Shown piece after piece: positions 8,370 through 16,488 of a stretch of 64,000 nucleotides of DNA (position 1 is the stretch's first letter; every line of letters begins with the position of its first letter). Source of the stretch: Balneola sp. (GTDB lineage Bacteria; Bacteroidota; Rhodothermia; Balneolales; Balneolaceae); the NCBI GenBank assembly GCA_002696035.1, contig NZQV01000010.1, positions 186,001 through 250,000 on the forward strand, written 5' to 3'. The notes below the pieces were generated by a model. That model was not told the origin of the DNA and made no database searches. It worked only from the letters and a program-made list of their open reading frames with translations. Position numbers and translations under genes: made by a program.

Positions 8370-9344
8370 TTAGTCGAGTGCGTTTTGGTTTGTTTCCGAG
8401 ATCTCTTTGAAAAGTGCATACTCTTCAGGCGAGGTATTGGCAAACAGGTAATATAGTGGATCTACCGGCTGCCCTTTATAGTGAACTTCATAATGAAGGT
8501 GAGGCCCTTCCGATAATCCTGAATCTCCGGCCATGGCAATTTGCTGCCCTCGGGTGACACGAGTTCCTTTTTTAATGCCTTTTGCGAACCCTGAAAGGTG
8601 AGCATACATGGTTTCGTAGCCATGTCCATGATCTAATATAACAACCAGACCGAGCGTACTTTGCCGTCCGGCGAATTTAACGACTGCATCTCCGGTAGAA
8701 AGGACTTCATCTCCAACATCAGCACGAAAATCTAATCCGTTATGTGGACGAGGATATCCCAGAATAGGGTGGTTTCTCATTCCAAAACCGCTCAACAAAA
8801 TACCTGATGTTGGCTTGATGGCAGGTATGTTGCTCATCCTTTCTTTGTTATTATTATACTGGTGTTTGATCTCTTCAAAACTCAATTTCTGAATCCCGAT
8901 CTTACGTTCCAGGTTATCGATCTTGGATGCAGTCCACTTCAATAGTTCGGAGGTGGATTCACTATACACATCAAATTCTCTGTAAGGGTCAGTGCCTCCA
9001 ATACCGGCCTGACGTTCATCATAGGAAAGCTTTTCCATGCCAAGTACTGAACGATAGAGTTCATTGTCTTTTTGGGCAATTTCATCGATCTGAGAATCTA
9101 AAGAAACGAGAGAGCTTTGGGTTTCTTCAAGCTGAGCTGAGAGTGCTTCATTTTCAGCTTTCAGGGCAAGCTCAGCCGGTGTTCCAATATAAGTAGAGAG
9201 TAGTATGATCCCGATCCCTGTAAGTACGACTCCGGATAAGATCCAGATAGAGAGATTATAAACTACTTGCTCTACACGGTTGTACTCAATAGGTACAAAA
9301 TCGCACTTTGATTCGTCGTAGTAATAGTGATTCTTTATAGACAT
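8370..9344 (-). CDS. Membrane-anchored M23 (LytM-type) peptidase
   Basis: The 324-residue protein has a short cytoplasmic N terminus, one transmembrane helix (about residues 31-52) and a coiled-coil stretch (about 60-100). The C-terminal M23 domain spans about 185-300. The zinc ligands of this family are visible in PHNGLDFRADVG (His and Asp) and GPHLHYEVH (HxH), with the conserved HGHGYETMYAHL between them. These enzymes cut peptide cross-bridges of peptidoglycan and often act in cell division or elongation. The coiled coil suggests regulation by a partner. The catalytic residues are intact, so it should be an active hydrolase rather than an activator. Confidence 0.88.
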   Translation of the reverse strand: MSIKNHYYYDESKCDFVPIEYNRVEQVVYNLSIWILSGVVLTGIGIILLSTYIGTPAELALKAENEALSAQLEETQSSLVSLDSQIDEIAQKDNELYRSVLGMEKLSYDERQAGIGGTDPYREFDVYSESTSELLKWTASKIDNLERKIGIQKLSFEEIKHQYNNNKERMSNIPAIKPTSGILLSGFGMRNHPILGYPRPHNGLDFRADVGDEVLSTGDAVVKFAGRQSTLGLVVILDHGHGYETMYAHLSGFAKGIKKGTRVTRGQQIAMAGDSGLSEGPHLHYEVHYKGQPVDPLYYLFANTSPEEYALFKEISETNQNALD

Positions 9345-9429
9345 ATACTAGCTTGATTCGAAAAACTTGTTAAAGATAGGAAGCTGAGCTTCACATTCAA
9401 AGAGTAGCGAGAAACTCTAATGTTACAAA

Positions 9430-10461
9430 TTATTCGATATCGCCTTCAAAATATTCGATGGCTCGCCTTGGTGTCATTTCCCGGCCTTTCGTTTTTACGC
9501 CAATACTCGACTTTATCCGTTCCTGAAAAGCTTTGGCAGGATCGTACCCATAATGCTTAAGTAGATAATTCATTGCAATGACCTCGGCAATTACGGTAAT
9601 ATTTTTTCCCGGGGTGATGGGTAAGTGGATGAGGGGAATATCAAGCCCTAAAATGTTTACCGAATCGTTGTTGAGTCCGGTACGTTCAACGTCTCGCGTT
9701 TCATCCCATAAAGTAAGTTCAAGGACCACTTCCATACGCTTTTGATAACGAATTGAGCGAATCCCGAACATGGACATCACATCAACAATGCCAAGCCCGC
9801 GTATTTCCATGAAATGTTTACTCATTTCGGTGGCAGAGGACATCAATACATTGTTCTTTTTGGTGAGCATGACCACATCATCGGCTACCAGGCGGTGGCC
9901 GCGTTCTACAAGGTCGAGGGCTACTTCACTTTTCCCGATCCCGGATTTCCCGGCAACTAAGATCCCAATTCCATATACATCCACCATAGAACCATGCACC
10001 ATGGTCTGAATGGCAAACTGATCTTCCATGAAATCCCGCAGAACATACATAAAACGGGTAGTTTCGAGTGGGGTAGAGTAGATGGGGATCCCGGCTTCTT
10101 TGGCTATCGTAAGCAAATATTCGGGCAATTTATTGTTGTCGGTTAAAAAAATAACCGGAAGTTCGAACTGGGTGATATTCCGGAAGGCTTCTTTCTGTTT
10201 ATCTTCACCCATATGGTCAAGAAACTGAGTTTCAGTATTCCCGATGATCTGAATTCGTTGATGGGTAAAAAGTTCGATATAGCCTGCAAGGGCCAATCCC
10301 GGTCGGTGCAGATCAGCTTCAACCACATGACGGTCGCCACTGCAGTTTTGAGCCACACACGATTCAATTTTGATATTCACTCGTTCCCTTAGTTTATCAA
10401 CCAGGTATTCAACGGTGATCTTTTCTTTTCTGGGGATTGGCTCCTGAGGCGAAAATGGCAT
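9430..10461 (-). CDS. hprK: HPr kinase/phosphorylase
   Basis: This 343-residue protein has the N-terminal HprK domain and a catalytic domain with Walker A GKSGIGKS (residues 171-178). The preceding VHGSMVDVYGIG includes the conserved His156, and VADDVV and the signature EIRGLGIVDV follow. The loop PITPGKN corresponds to the family's PxxPGRN segment. HprK phosphorylates and dephosphorylates a serine of HPr using ATP or pyrophosphate. No PTS gene is in the window, so its substrate here may be an HPr-like regulator of carbon or nitrogen status. The gene starts 18 bases after hpf, which probably makes xerC-hpf-hprK one transcript. Confidence 0.92.
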   Translation of the reverse strand: MPFSPQEPIPRKEKITVEYLVDKLRERVNIKIESCVAQNCSGDRHVVEADLHRPGLALAGYIELFTHQRIQIIGNTETQFLDHMGEDKQKEAFRNITQFELPVIFLTDNNKLPEYLLTIAKEAGIPIYSTPLETTRFMYVLRDFMEDQFAIQTMVHGSMVDVYGIGILVAGKSGIGKSEVALDLVERGHRLVADDVVMLTKKNNVLMSSATEMSKHFMEIRGLGIVDVMSMFGIRSIRYQKRMEVVLELTLWDETRDVERTGLNNDSVNILGLDIPLIHLPITPGKNITVIAEVIAMNYLLKHYGYDPAKAFQERIKSSIGVKTKGREMTPRRAIEYFEGDIE

Positions 10462-10479
10462 TCTTTTTTTTATTAGAGA

Positions 10480-10779
10480 TTAATTAGTTGCGTGCATTTT
10501 TTCTTTATAACGCTTCAGCTGACGGCTAATAATGTCAATGGCGTTATGGATAGCTTGCTCATACGAAGTGCCCGCTTCTTTAACTGTGAGTACTTTACGG
10601 GGTACTTTTACGATCAGTTCAGCTTGTTGCGGAGCATCATCGTCGGGAACAGGTTCTAGAATTATATCACACATTACGATTCGGTCATAGAATTGCTCGA
10701 GTTTCTCTACACTGTCTCTGCAATATTGCTGAAGGTCTGCGCTTGCTTCAAAATGGCGTGCTGTGAATGTAGTTTTCAT
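10480..10779 (-). CDS. hpf: Ribosome hibernation-promoting factor, short form
   Basis: The 99-residue product has the beta-alpha-beta-beta-beta-alpha pattern of HPF/YfiA, from KTTFTARHFEAS through the second helix ISRQLKRYKEK. It lacks the C-terminal extension of long HPF. Such factors bind the decoding region of the 30S subunit and promote inactive dimers in stationary phase. The start codon is preceded by an exceptionally good Shine-Dalgarno site for this genome, which implies high translation. It lies between xerC (44 bases upstream) and hprK (18 bases downstream). The hpf-hprK pair is also known from proteobacterial rpoN clusters, although rpoN is 44 kb away here. Confidence 0.9.
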   Translation of the reverse strand: MKTTFTARHFEASADLQQYCRDSVEKLEQFYDRIVMCDIILEPVPDDDAPQQAELIVKVPRKVLTVKEAGTSYEQAIHNAIDIISRQLKRYKEKMHATN

Positions 10780-10786
10780 TATGATA

Positions 10787-10792
10787 CTCCTT
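10787..10792 (-). promoter_or_regulatory. Strong Shine-Dalgarno site of hpf
   Basis: On the minus strand AAGGAG lies seven bases before the hpf ATG at 10779. Most genes in this window have no recognisable Shine-Dalgarno sequence, so this one stands out. Confidence 0.8.
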
Positions 10793-10823
10793 AATAGTTA
10801 GGGTTTATGTAATGATAAATTAA

Positions 10824-11741
10824 TTATGTTTTTGCTCTGGGATGGGCTTGCTCGTACACGTTCTTCAGCCTCTCGATGCTGGTATGCGTGTATACCTGCG
10901 TTGCCGCAAGGTTGGCATGGCCCAGGAATTCTTTGATCACCCGGATGTCGGCTCCGTTGTCCAGCATATGTGTTGCAAAACTGTGCCGTAGTACATGCGG
11001 GCTTTTCTGAGTAACCTCACTGGTTTGCTTTAAATATTTCTTCACGATGCGTTGCACGGCTTTATCATAGATCCGTTGTCCGTTTTCTGCAAGAAAAAGA
11101 GACTGCTTGGCATCACGGTCGGTTCTGTTTCCATATAATTCTGATCTCCTTGCCATAAAATCCTTCAGGATAGTTACAACGGTTTTACCCAATGGAATAA
11201 TTCGCTGCTTATTTCCTTTTCCATGTACGCTAACCTGATTTTGCCTGAGATTTATATCGGTCTTATTCAACCCGGTAAGCTCACTGAGCCGCATCCCGGT
11301 TCCATAAAACAACTCAAGGATGGCCCGGTTTTGAAGACCCCGCGTTGTCTGTATATCCACAGCATCCATCATACGTTCAATGTCTTCTTTGGTAGCCGTT
11401 TTCGGTAGCGACTGATCTGTTTTGGGTACCACTAATAAGTGTGCCGGGTTTTTATCTATGTATCCTCGTTTAAAGCAGTATTTAAAAAAAGAACGAAGTG
11501 CAGCTACTTTTCGTGCGATGGAGCTTTTTGCCAATCCCTGTTCAGAGAGGTCACCCAGCCACAGTCGAATAGATAATCTGGAGATCAGGGTAACATCAAT
11601 ATTTTCCGGATCTTCCTGTTCTGTTTGTGCCGTAAAACTGAGAAACGACGAAAGGTCGTTTTTATATGACGTGATAGTATGCTTAGAAGCATTGCGTTCC
11701 ACAGACAAATATTTCAGGTATTTTTCGATCAATGCTTTCAT
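10824..11741 (-). CDS. xerC: Tyrosine recombinase XerC/XerD
   Basis: The 305-residue protein has an N-terminal SAM-like DNA-binding domain (residues 1-95) and a C-terminal catalytic domain with the full tyrosine-recombinase set. This comprises Arg in GTGMRLSELTG, Lys in HGKGNKQR, HxxR in HVLRHSF, His in LGHANL and the nucleophilic Tyr in TQVYTH. Length and order fit XerC/XerD, which resolve chromosome dimers at dif. I chose the ATG at 11741 because the usual N terminus (MKALIEKYLKYLSVERNAS) begins there; the frame is open 39 bases further. No dif site was recognised. It is the likely first gene of the xerC-hpf-hprK group. Confidence 0.88.
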   Translation of the reverse strand: MKALIEKYLKYLSVERNASKHTITSYKNDLSSFLSFTAQTEQEDPENIDVTLISRLSIRLWLGDLSEQGLAKSSIARKVAALRSFFKYCFKRGYIDKNPAHLLVVPKTDQSLPKTATKEDIERMMDAVDIQTTRGLQNRAILELFYGTGMRLSELTGLNKTDINLRQNQVSVHGKGNKQRIIPLGKTVVTILKDFMARRSELYGNRTDRDAKQSLFLAENGQRIYDKAVQRIVKKYLKQTSEVTQKSPHVLRHSFATHMLDNGADIRVIKEFLGHANLAATQVYTHTSIERLKNVYEQAHPRAKT

Positions 11742-11808
11742 TGCCCAAATATGTCTATCAATACGCAGAAAAGAAAACAAATAATGCTGAAAGGGAGATG
11801 AATTTTAT

Positions 11809-12960
11809 TTAGACATCCCGACCTTTCCATGTGGCTTTTTTACCGGTATAATGATCCCATACACAGCGAATTCCGAGAACCTCATACCATAGAATAGTTA
11901 CAGGTTGGAGCAGGCTGATGAAAGGGTTCCATTTGAACTTGAGATCCAAAAGCCAGCGCTGCATTAAGAAAATGGCGATGAGAATTCCAGCTATCATTTT
12001 TTCTTGGGGTGAACCGATTGCAAGTGCCACAAAGGGAATCACAAAAACGATGATCTGCATAGCGGCCATAAAAAGAAAGAGGGGGAGGTTGCGCCCAAAA
12101 CCGACAAAGAAATTCTTTCTCAGCCCCTCGAACAGTTCGTGGTGATTGTGATACATCCGGCAGTTTACGGTATCCACTCCGTCGTACATGGTCAGGGTAA
12201 GTCCGTTTATTTTTATTTGCCGGGCCAGTTCCACATCCTCAACAATTTCTTGCCGCACCGAAGCGTGTCCTCCGATCGTATCATAAGCTTCGCGATTGAA
12301 TGCAATAAACTGACCACAGGCCGCAGCAAAAGCAGGAGCAAATTTCTGCCGGAGTGACCTGGGTAACCAAAAGGGATGTTGCGCTACATACTTGGCCGGC
12401 AGCAATGTATACAGACCAAGGTATATCATGGGAATGATCATCTTTTCCCAAAAGGTAACTACGCGTTGTTTGGGCCATACAGTTATAGTATCTGATTGTC
12501 TTAAACTGTTGACAGCCTTTGCAATAGCTTCTTCTTCCAGCCAGACATCAGCATCTATGAAAACAAGAAACTCACCTTTGGCGTGTTCACTCAGCTGATG
12601 GCAGGCCCAGGGCTTCCCCAGCCAGTCGCCGGGTTTTTCTTTACCTGAAATGGTATGTACATTATGAATGATCTCTGACAGATCTTTTAAGATTTCCGTA
12701 GTCTTGTCAGTGGAATTATCATCCAGAACCAAAACTTCAAAATTGGGGTATGTTTGTTTCAGGGCCGATGTAACACAGCGTTCAATTACGGCTTCTTCGT
12801 TTCTGGCGGGTATGCAAATACTTACCAATGGCATCGCTTCTTCAGTGGTACTCACAGATGGTTTTTGATGCCGCAACGAACGAAATTCTAACCAGTTACG
12901 GATGAACACAAAAAGCGTGAACAGTATGTAGGAAGTGGCAATGTATAGTAATAGGTCCAT
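11809..12960 (-). CDS. GT2 glycosyltransferase, possible carotenoid glycosyltransferase (CruC-like)
   Basis: The product has 383 residues, with an N-terminal membrane helix (3-22) and a GT-A domain. The domain begins with VSICIPARNEE and contains the nucleotide-sugar site VLDDNSTD, the DAD-type metal motif FIDADVW, and a later EDVELARQI acid region. Two to three C-terminal membrane helices follow (about 290-365). This layout is shared by membrane GT2 enzymes acting on lipids or carotenoids. The neighbours are a CrtC-like hydratase, divergently transcribed 54 bases away, and an acyltransferase. In Chlorobium the equivalent trio CrtC, CruC and CruD makes acylated carotenoid glucosides. I therefore infer a carotenoid acceptor; the sequence alone does not prove it. 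Confidence 0.72.
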   Translation of the reverse strand: MDLLLYIATSYILFTLFVFIRNWLEFRSLRHQKPSVSTTEEAMPLVSICIPARNEEAVIERCVTSALKQTYPNFEVLVLDDNSTDKTTEILKDLSEIIHNVHTISGKEKPGDWLGKPWACHQLSEHAKGEFLVFIDADVWLEEEAIAKAVNSLRQSDTITVWPKQRVVTFWEKMIIPMIYLGLYTLLPAKYVAQHPFWLPRSLRQKFAPAFAAACGQFIAFNREAYDTIGGHASVRQEIVEDVELARQIKINGLTLTMYDGVDTVNCRMYHNHHELFEGLRKNFFVGFGRNLPLFLFMAAMQIIVFVIPFVALAIGSPQEKMIAGILIAIFLMQRWLLDLKFKWNPFISLLQPVTILWYEVLGIRCVWDHYTGKKATWKGRDV

Positions 12961-13014
12961 CGAACGAATACGAATGCGTTAGGCGTTGCCTACCAAAAGG
13001 CTAACTTATTTTTC

Positions 13015-14079
13015 ATGAATATAACAACAGATTTTAAACACAGTTCACCGTCAAAGAGTTTATCTGAGGGAGGCTATGAATGGTGGTATTTTGATGGCCA
13101 AAGCAGGGAGGGTGACTTCCATTTTGTGATCATATTTTATAAGTCTAATCCATTTTCTACCAAATATATAGAGAATTTAACTGATGGTATTGTTGATGTT
13201 CTGCATCCTGCCATAAGCGTATCTGTTTACCATAAAGGAAAACCGGTGTACTATAGTTTCCTGGAATTTGGAGAGCCTGACTTTAGCTGGGATGAGCAGG
13301 AAATGGAGCTTAAAGTTGGCGGAGATCTGTTTAACTACCGGCCCAAAGAGAACAAGTTGTTGATCAATATTGAGCTGGATCAAAAACTAGCATCGGGACA
13401 TGGTATTCAGGGCACGCTAAAGGGAGAAGGGCGCTGGTCAAATCCCCGGTTAATTCATTCCGAGAGCAATGACCGTCATGCCTGGAATCTTCTTTTACCA
13501 CACATGGACTGGGAAGTTGATCTTGCTGTGGAAGGGAAGAAGGGAAGTCAGAATATAAATTTTTTGGGCATTGGGTATCATGATCACAATACGGGACAAG
13601 AACCCATGAAGGAAAGTTTCCGGGATTGGTATTGGGGGCGCTATCATTTTAAGGATTTTACGCTGGTCTATTATCTGATGCAAAAGCATGGCGAGGAACA
13701 GATGGAGGCGTGGCTCATCGATCAGAATAATAAAACGGTGTTGGAGTATTTAACCGATTCAGAATTGTCTGATTTTGGGAGAAATTTATTTGGGTTGAGA
13801 TCGGCACGTAAAATTGAGCTAAAATCAAATCAAGCTACTGTAAATATTCAATATAGAAATAAGATTGATGATGGTCCTTTTTACCAGCGATTTATTGGTG
13901 ATTCAATAATTAAGTATAAAGACCAAGTATTTGCAGCTCATGGAGTTTCAGAGTATATATATCCCAAAAATATCTATAATGAAATGTTTTGGCCATTAGT
14001 CCACATGCGCTTGAGGTTCATGAAAAAGAAGCCACACTGGGTTCAAAAGTCGCCTTTAATGTATCCATGGACGTGGTAG
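13015..14079 (+). CDS. CrtC-like carotenoid 1,2-hydratase (lipocalin-type)
   Basis: The 354-residue protein shows hallmarks of the CrtC family: an EWWYFDG motif near residue 22, GIGYHDHNTG near residue 185, and DWYWGRYHF near residue 203. CrtC adds water to the psi-end double bond of acyclic carotenoid ends, giving a tertiary hydroxyl that can later be glycosylated. No signal peptide is seen. It lies between a GT2 glycosyltransferase (divergent, 54-base gap holding both promoters) and a PlsC-type acyltransferase (convergent, 14 bases). This neighbourhood supports a role in tailoring a carotenoid to an acyl glycoside. Broader CrtC-domain proteins with other roles exist, so function is probable rather than certain. 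Confidence 0.75.
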   Translation: MNITTDFKHSSPSKSLSEGGYEWWYFDGQSREGDFHFVIIFYKSNPFSTKYIENLTDGIVDVLHPAISVSVYHKGKPVYYSFLEFGEPDFSWDEQEMELKVGGDLFNYRPKENKLLINIELDQKLASGHGIQGTLKGEGRWSNPRLIHSESNDRHAWNLLLPHMDWEVDLAVEGKKGSQNINFLGIGYHDHNTGQEPMKESFRDWYWGRYHFKDFTLVYYLMQKHGEEQMEAWLIDQNNKTVLEYLTDSELSDFGRNLFGLRSARKIELKSNQATVNIQYRNKIDDGPFYQRFIGDSIIKYKDQVFAAHGVSEYIYPKNIYNEMFWPLVHMRLRFMKKKPHWVQKSPLMYPWTW

Positions 14080-14093
14080 AGTCTGATTTTGGC

Positions 14094-14762
14094 CTAAAAC
14101 TGTGGTTCAAATTCCTTGTCACTAAATCCTGATTTGTTTCTCAGGTCAGTCAAAACGTGGTGTATATCTCTTTCAAAAAGATCTGTTAATTCATTTCTGC
14201 TTAATGATTTATCATGATCAACTGAATTTCCTATAGCCATATGGAGCTCGGGTTTGCTGCTTCGGATGAAATGCGCATAAATTCCAACCGGCACAAAATC
14301 TACATCACTCCCAAGCTGCTGATAAATCCACGCCAATCCCTGTTTGAATTCCGGCTTTTTCTCTGAGGCCGGAGTGATGATTCCCTCCGGATAGATGAAC
14401 AGGCAAGAGTGTTCACGGTGCATAGATTCAACGGCATAACGAAGTGAACGTAATGCCGATCTTGGATCGTCAAGGTTGATGGAAAAGGCGCCGATCTTAC
14501 TAAAGAATGAATACTGCCACATCTGTTTATCTTCCATCAGAGCACGGGCGTTTTGCCGGAAGAAATGCCGGTTTAAGTACAAGGGGATGAGTCCGTCCCA
14601 CCACATGTTATGGTTCAGGAAATAAACGGTTTTAGAATCTGATGCGGGGGCATAATCTTGTTTTACCCAGATCTGCTTAAATCTGCGTTTCAGAGACCAT
14701 TCGGTATATCGTTCAAAAAACCAGGTAAAAAAGCGGGATTCGTTGGCAGGAATGAAGTTCAA
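14094..14762 (-). CDS. PlsC-type acyltransferase, possible CruD-like carotenoid glycoside acyltransferase
   Basis: The protein has the glycerolipid acyltransferase motifs NHNMWWDGL (the NHxxxxD catalytic pair) and FIYPEGI (the substrate-binding EG). The frame remains open to 14909, but that would overlap the divergent methyltransferase start at 14817. I prefer the TTG at 14762, which gives 222 residues and a 54-base divergent promoter region; a GTG at 14828 is an alternative. Family members transfer acyl groups to lysophospholipids or, as CruD in Chlorobium, to carotenoid glycosides. Proximity to the CrtC-like and GT2 genes favours the latter. The protein could still be an ordinary phospholipid enzyme. 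Confidence 0.7.
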   Translation of the reverse strand: MNFIPANESRFFTWFFERYTEWSLKRRFKQIWVKQDYAPASDSKTVYFLNHNMWWDGLIPLYLNRHFFRQNARALMEDKQMWQYSFFSKIGAFSINLDDPRSALRSLRYAVESMHREHSCLFIYPEGIITPASEKKPEFKQGLAWIYQQLGSDVDFVPVGIYAHFIRSSKPELHMAIGNSVDHDKSLSRNELTDLFERDIHHVLTDLRNKSGFSDKEFEPQF

Positions 14763-14816
14763 TGCTTTAATAATTTTGGTGGAGAAAATAGGGTCTTGAG
14801 CCTTATCTTTGAATCT

Positions 14817-15476
14817 ATGAAAAAGCACAGAGGAAAACCTATCGTTCAAATTACAGATCCTGAGATCGAGAAGTATGCCCTTGAAATGACTACATCTGAA
14901 TCTGAGCACCTCAGACAGCTTGTTAAGTCATCTGAAGAGGAGCTTGATTACGTGGATATGCTTTGTGGTAACCTGGTGGGACAGCTGCTGAAAATGCTGA
15001 TCAAAATAAGTGGTGCCAGGCGGGTGCTTGAGATCGGGACATTTACAGGGTATTCGGCATTGATGATGGCAGGGGCGCTTCCTGAAAAGGGTGAGATCAT
15101 TACCATTGAGATGAATTTGCTGTACCAGGAATTATGTGAAAAGCATTTTGCGAAGTATGATCTTGAGCAAAAGATACAGTTGATAAAAGGCAATGCCAGG
15201 GAAGAGCTTCCAATGCTGAGTGGAAATTTTGATCTCATTTTTCTGGATGCCGACAAGATCGGATATCCTGTTTATTATGAAGAATCTTTAAAGAAGTTAG
15301 CCCCCGGTGGATTGCTGGTGGTTGATAATGTTCTGTGGGATGGAAGCGTACTTCAACCTCAGGATCAGAAGGCTGAAGCACTGCATGAATTCAATAAAAG
15401 AGTCACAGAAGATGAGCGGGTTGAAAATGTACTGCTCCCTGTGAGAGATGGGGTTACAGTAATTAGGAAAAAATAG
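14817..15476 (+). CDS. SAM-dependent O-methyltransferase (caffeoyl-CoA OMT-like)
   Basis: This 219-residue class I methyltransferase has motif I in VLEIGTFTGYSAL (about residue 65), the acidic ribose-binding residue in ITIEMN, and LIFLDADK and VVDNVLWDG, which contribute the metal-binding Asp and Asn. These are features of the cation-dependent catechol O-methyltransferase group (COMT and caffeoyl-CoA type). It methylates a hydroxyl of a small aromatic or similar acceptor that cannot be named here. I chose the ATG at 14817, which begins the recognisable N-terminal helix. The frame is open upstream into the opposing acyltransferase gene. Confidence 0.85.
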   Translation: MKKHRGKPIVQITDPEIEKYALEMTTSESEHLRQLVKSSEEELDYVDMLCGNLVGQLLKMLIKISGARRVLEIGTFTGYSALMMAGALPEKGEIITIEMNLLYQELCEKHFAKYDLEQKIQLIKGNAREELPMLSGNFDLIFLDADKIGYPVYYEESLKKLAPGGLLVVDNVLWDGSVLQPQDQKAEALHEFNKRVTEDERVENVLLPVRDGVTVIRKK

Positions 15477-15569
15477 AATGAAGGGTATAATTGCCCGATG
15501 GATCTTATAGGCATTCATCGGAAAAAGAGGTATACTTTTTATCACAAAAAAACAAAATGAGGGCCGGGT

Positions 15570-16442
15570 ATGAGTTACGTTAAAATTTTTTCTTTATCAG
15601 TATTACTATTGATGAGTTTCCAATATTCATTAGCTCAGGATGGCAACCAGGAGTACCTGAAAGTGGAGATGCATAATGGCAGTGTGTATATCGGTGTGGT
15701 TGTTTCTGAGGATGATACCACTTTGGTTTTACGTACCGATGATATTGGTGAAATTAGCCTCGATAAAAGTAAGATCAAGCGCAGGGAGTCTATAGATCAT
15801 GACCGAATAAAGAATGGCGAAGTATGGTTCGAGAATCCACATTCAACGCGCTATCTGTTTTCAACGAACGGAATTGGATTGAAGAAAGGGGAAGGCTATT
15901 ATCAAAACACCTGGATCTTTTTTAATAACGTAAATTATGGTATCACTCATAATTTTTCGCTGGGTGGTGGACTGATCCCAACCTTTCTTTTTGGCACTAC
16001 AGCGGTTCCAATTTGGATCATGCCTAAAGCATCTATCCCTTTGGTGAAAGATAATTTACACGCAGCAGTTGGCGGATTATTTGGGGGAGTTGTTGGAGGT
16101 GGAGAGAGTTTCGGCTTAGGTTTGGCTTATGGAGTATTGACCTACGGCAACACGGACAATAATCTTACTTTTGGAATGGGGTACGGGTATGCGGATGGTA
16201 CCTGGGCTGATATCCCCATTTTTACCCTTAGTGGAATGGTTCGCATCAAAGAGAAACTATACCTGATCTCCGAGAATTATTTCGTTTCAGCCGATGGCTC
16301 TGGAATTGGTTTACTTTCTGCTGCTTTGAGATGGTCACCCGACAACTTTGCCGTAGATTTTGGCTTGATCCGTCCTACGGATATTGGTGGAGAATTTATC
16401 GGAGCTCCGTGGCTTGGTATAAGCATCCCTTTTGGGAGATAA
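15570..16442 (+). CDS. Exported beta-rich protein, unknown function
   Basis: The 290-residue product begins with a signal peptide (residues 1-22, ending SLAQD). A short domain of about 50 residues, LKVEMHNGSVYIGVVV onward, resembles small Sm/SH3-like barrels. From about residue 75 glycine- and aromatic-rich strands suggest a small outer-membrane barrel ending in FGR. I do not recognise a named family. It lies 93 bases after the O-methyltransferase and 46 bases before the GT4 gene on the same strand. Confidence 0.65.
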   Translation: MSYVKIFSLSVLLLMSFQYSLAQDGNQEYLKVEMHNGSVYIGVVVSEDDTTLVLRTDDIGEISLDKSKIKRRESIDHDRIKNGEVWFENPHSTRYLFSTNGIGLKKGEGYYQNTWIFFNNVNYGITHNFSLGGGLIPTFLFGTTAVPIWIMPKASIPLVKDNLHAAVGGLFGGVVGGGESFGLGLAYGVLTYGNTDNNLTFGMGYGYADGTWADIPIFTLSGMVRIKEKLYLISENYFVSADGSGIGLLSAALRWSPDNFAVDFGLIRPTDIGGEFIGAPWLGISIPFGR

Positions 16443-16488
16443 TCGGACTTATCTTTTGGGGGAATTTGTGTAGTTTCACGCAAAAAGA

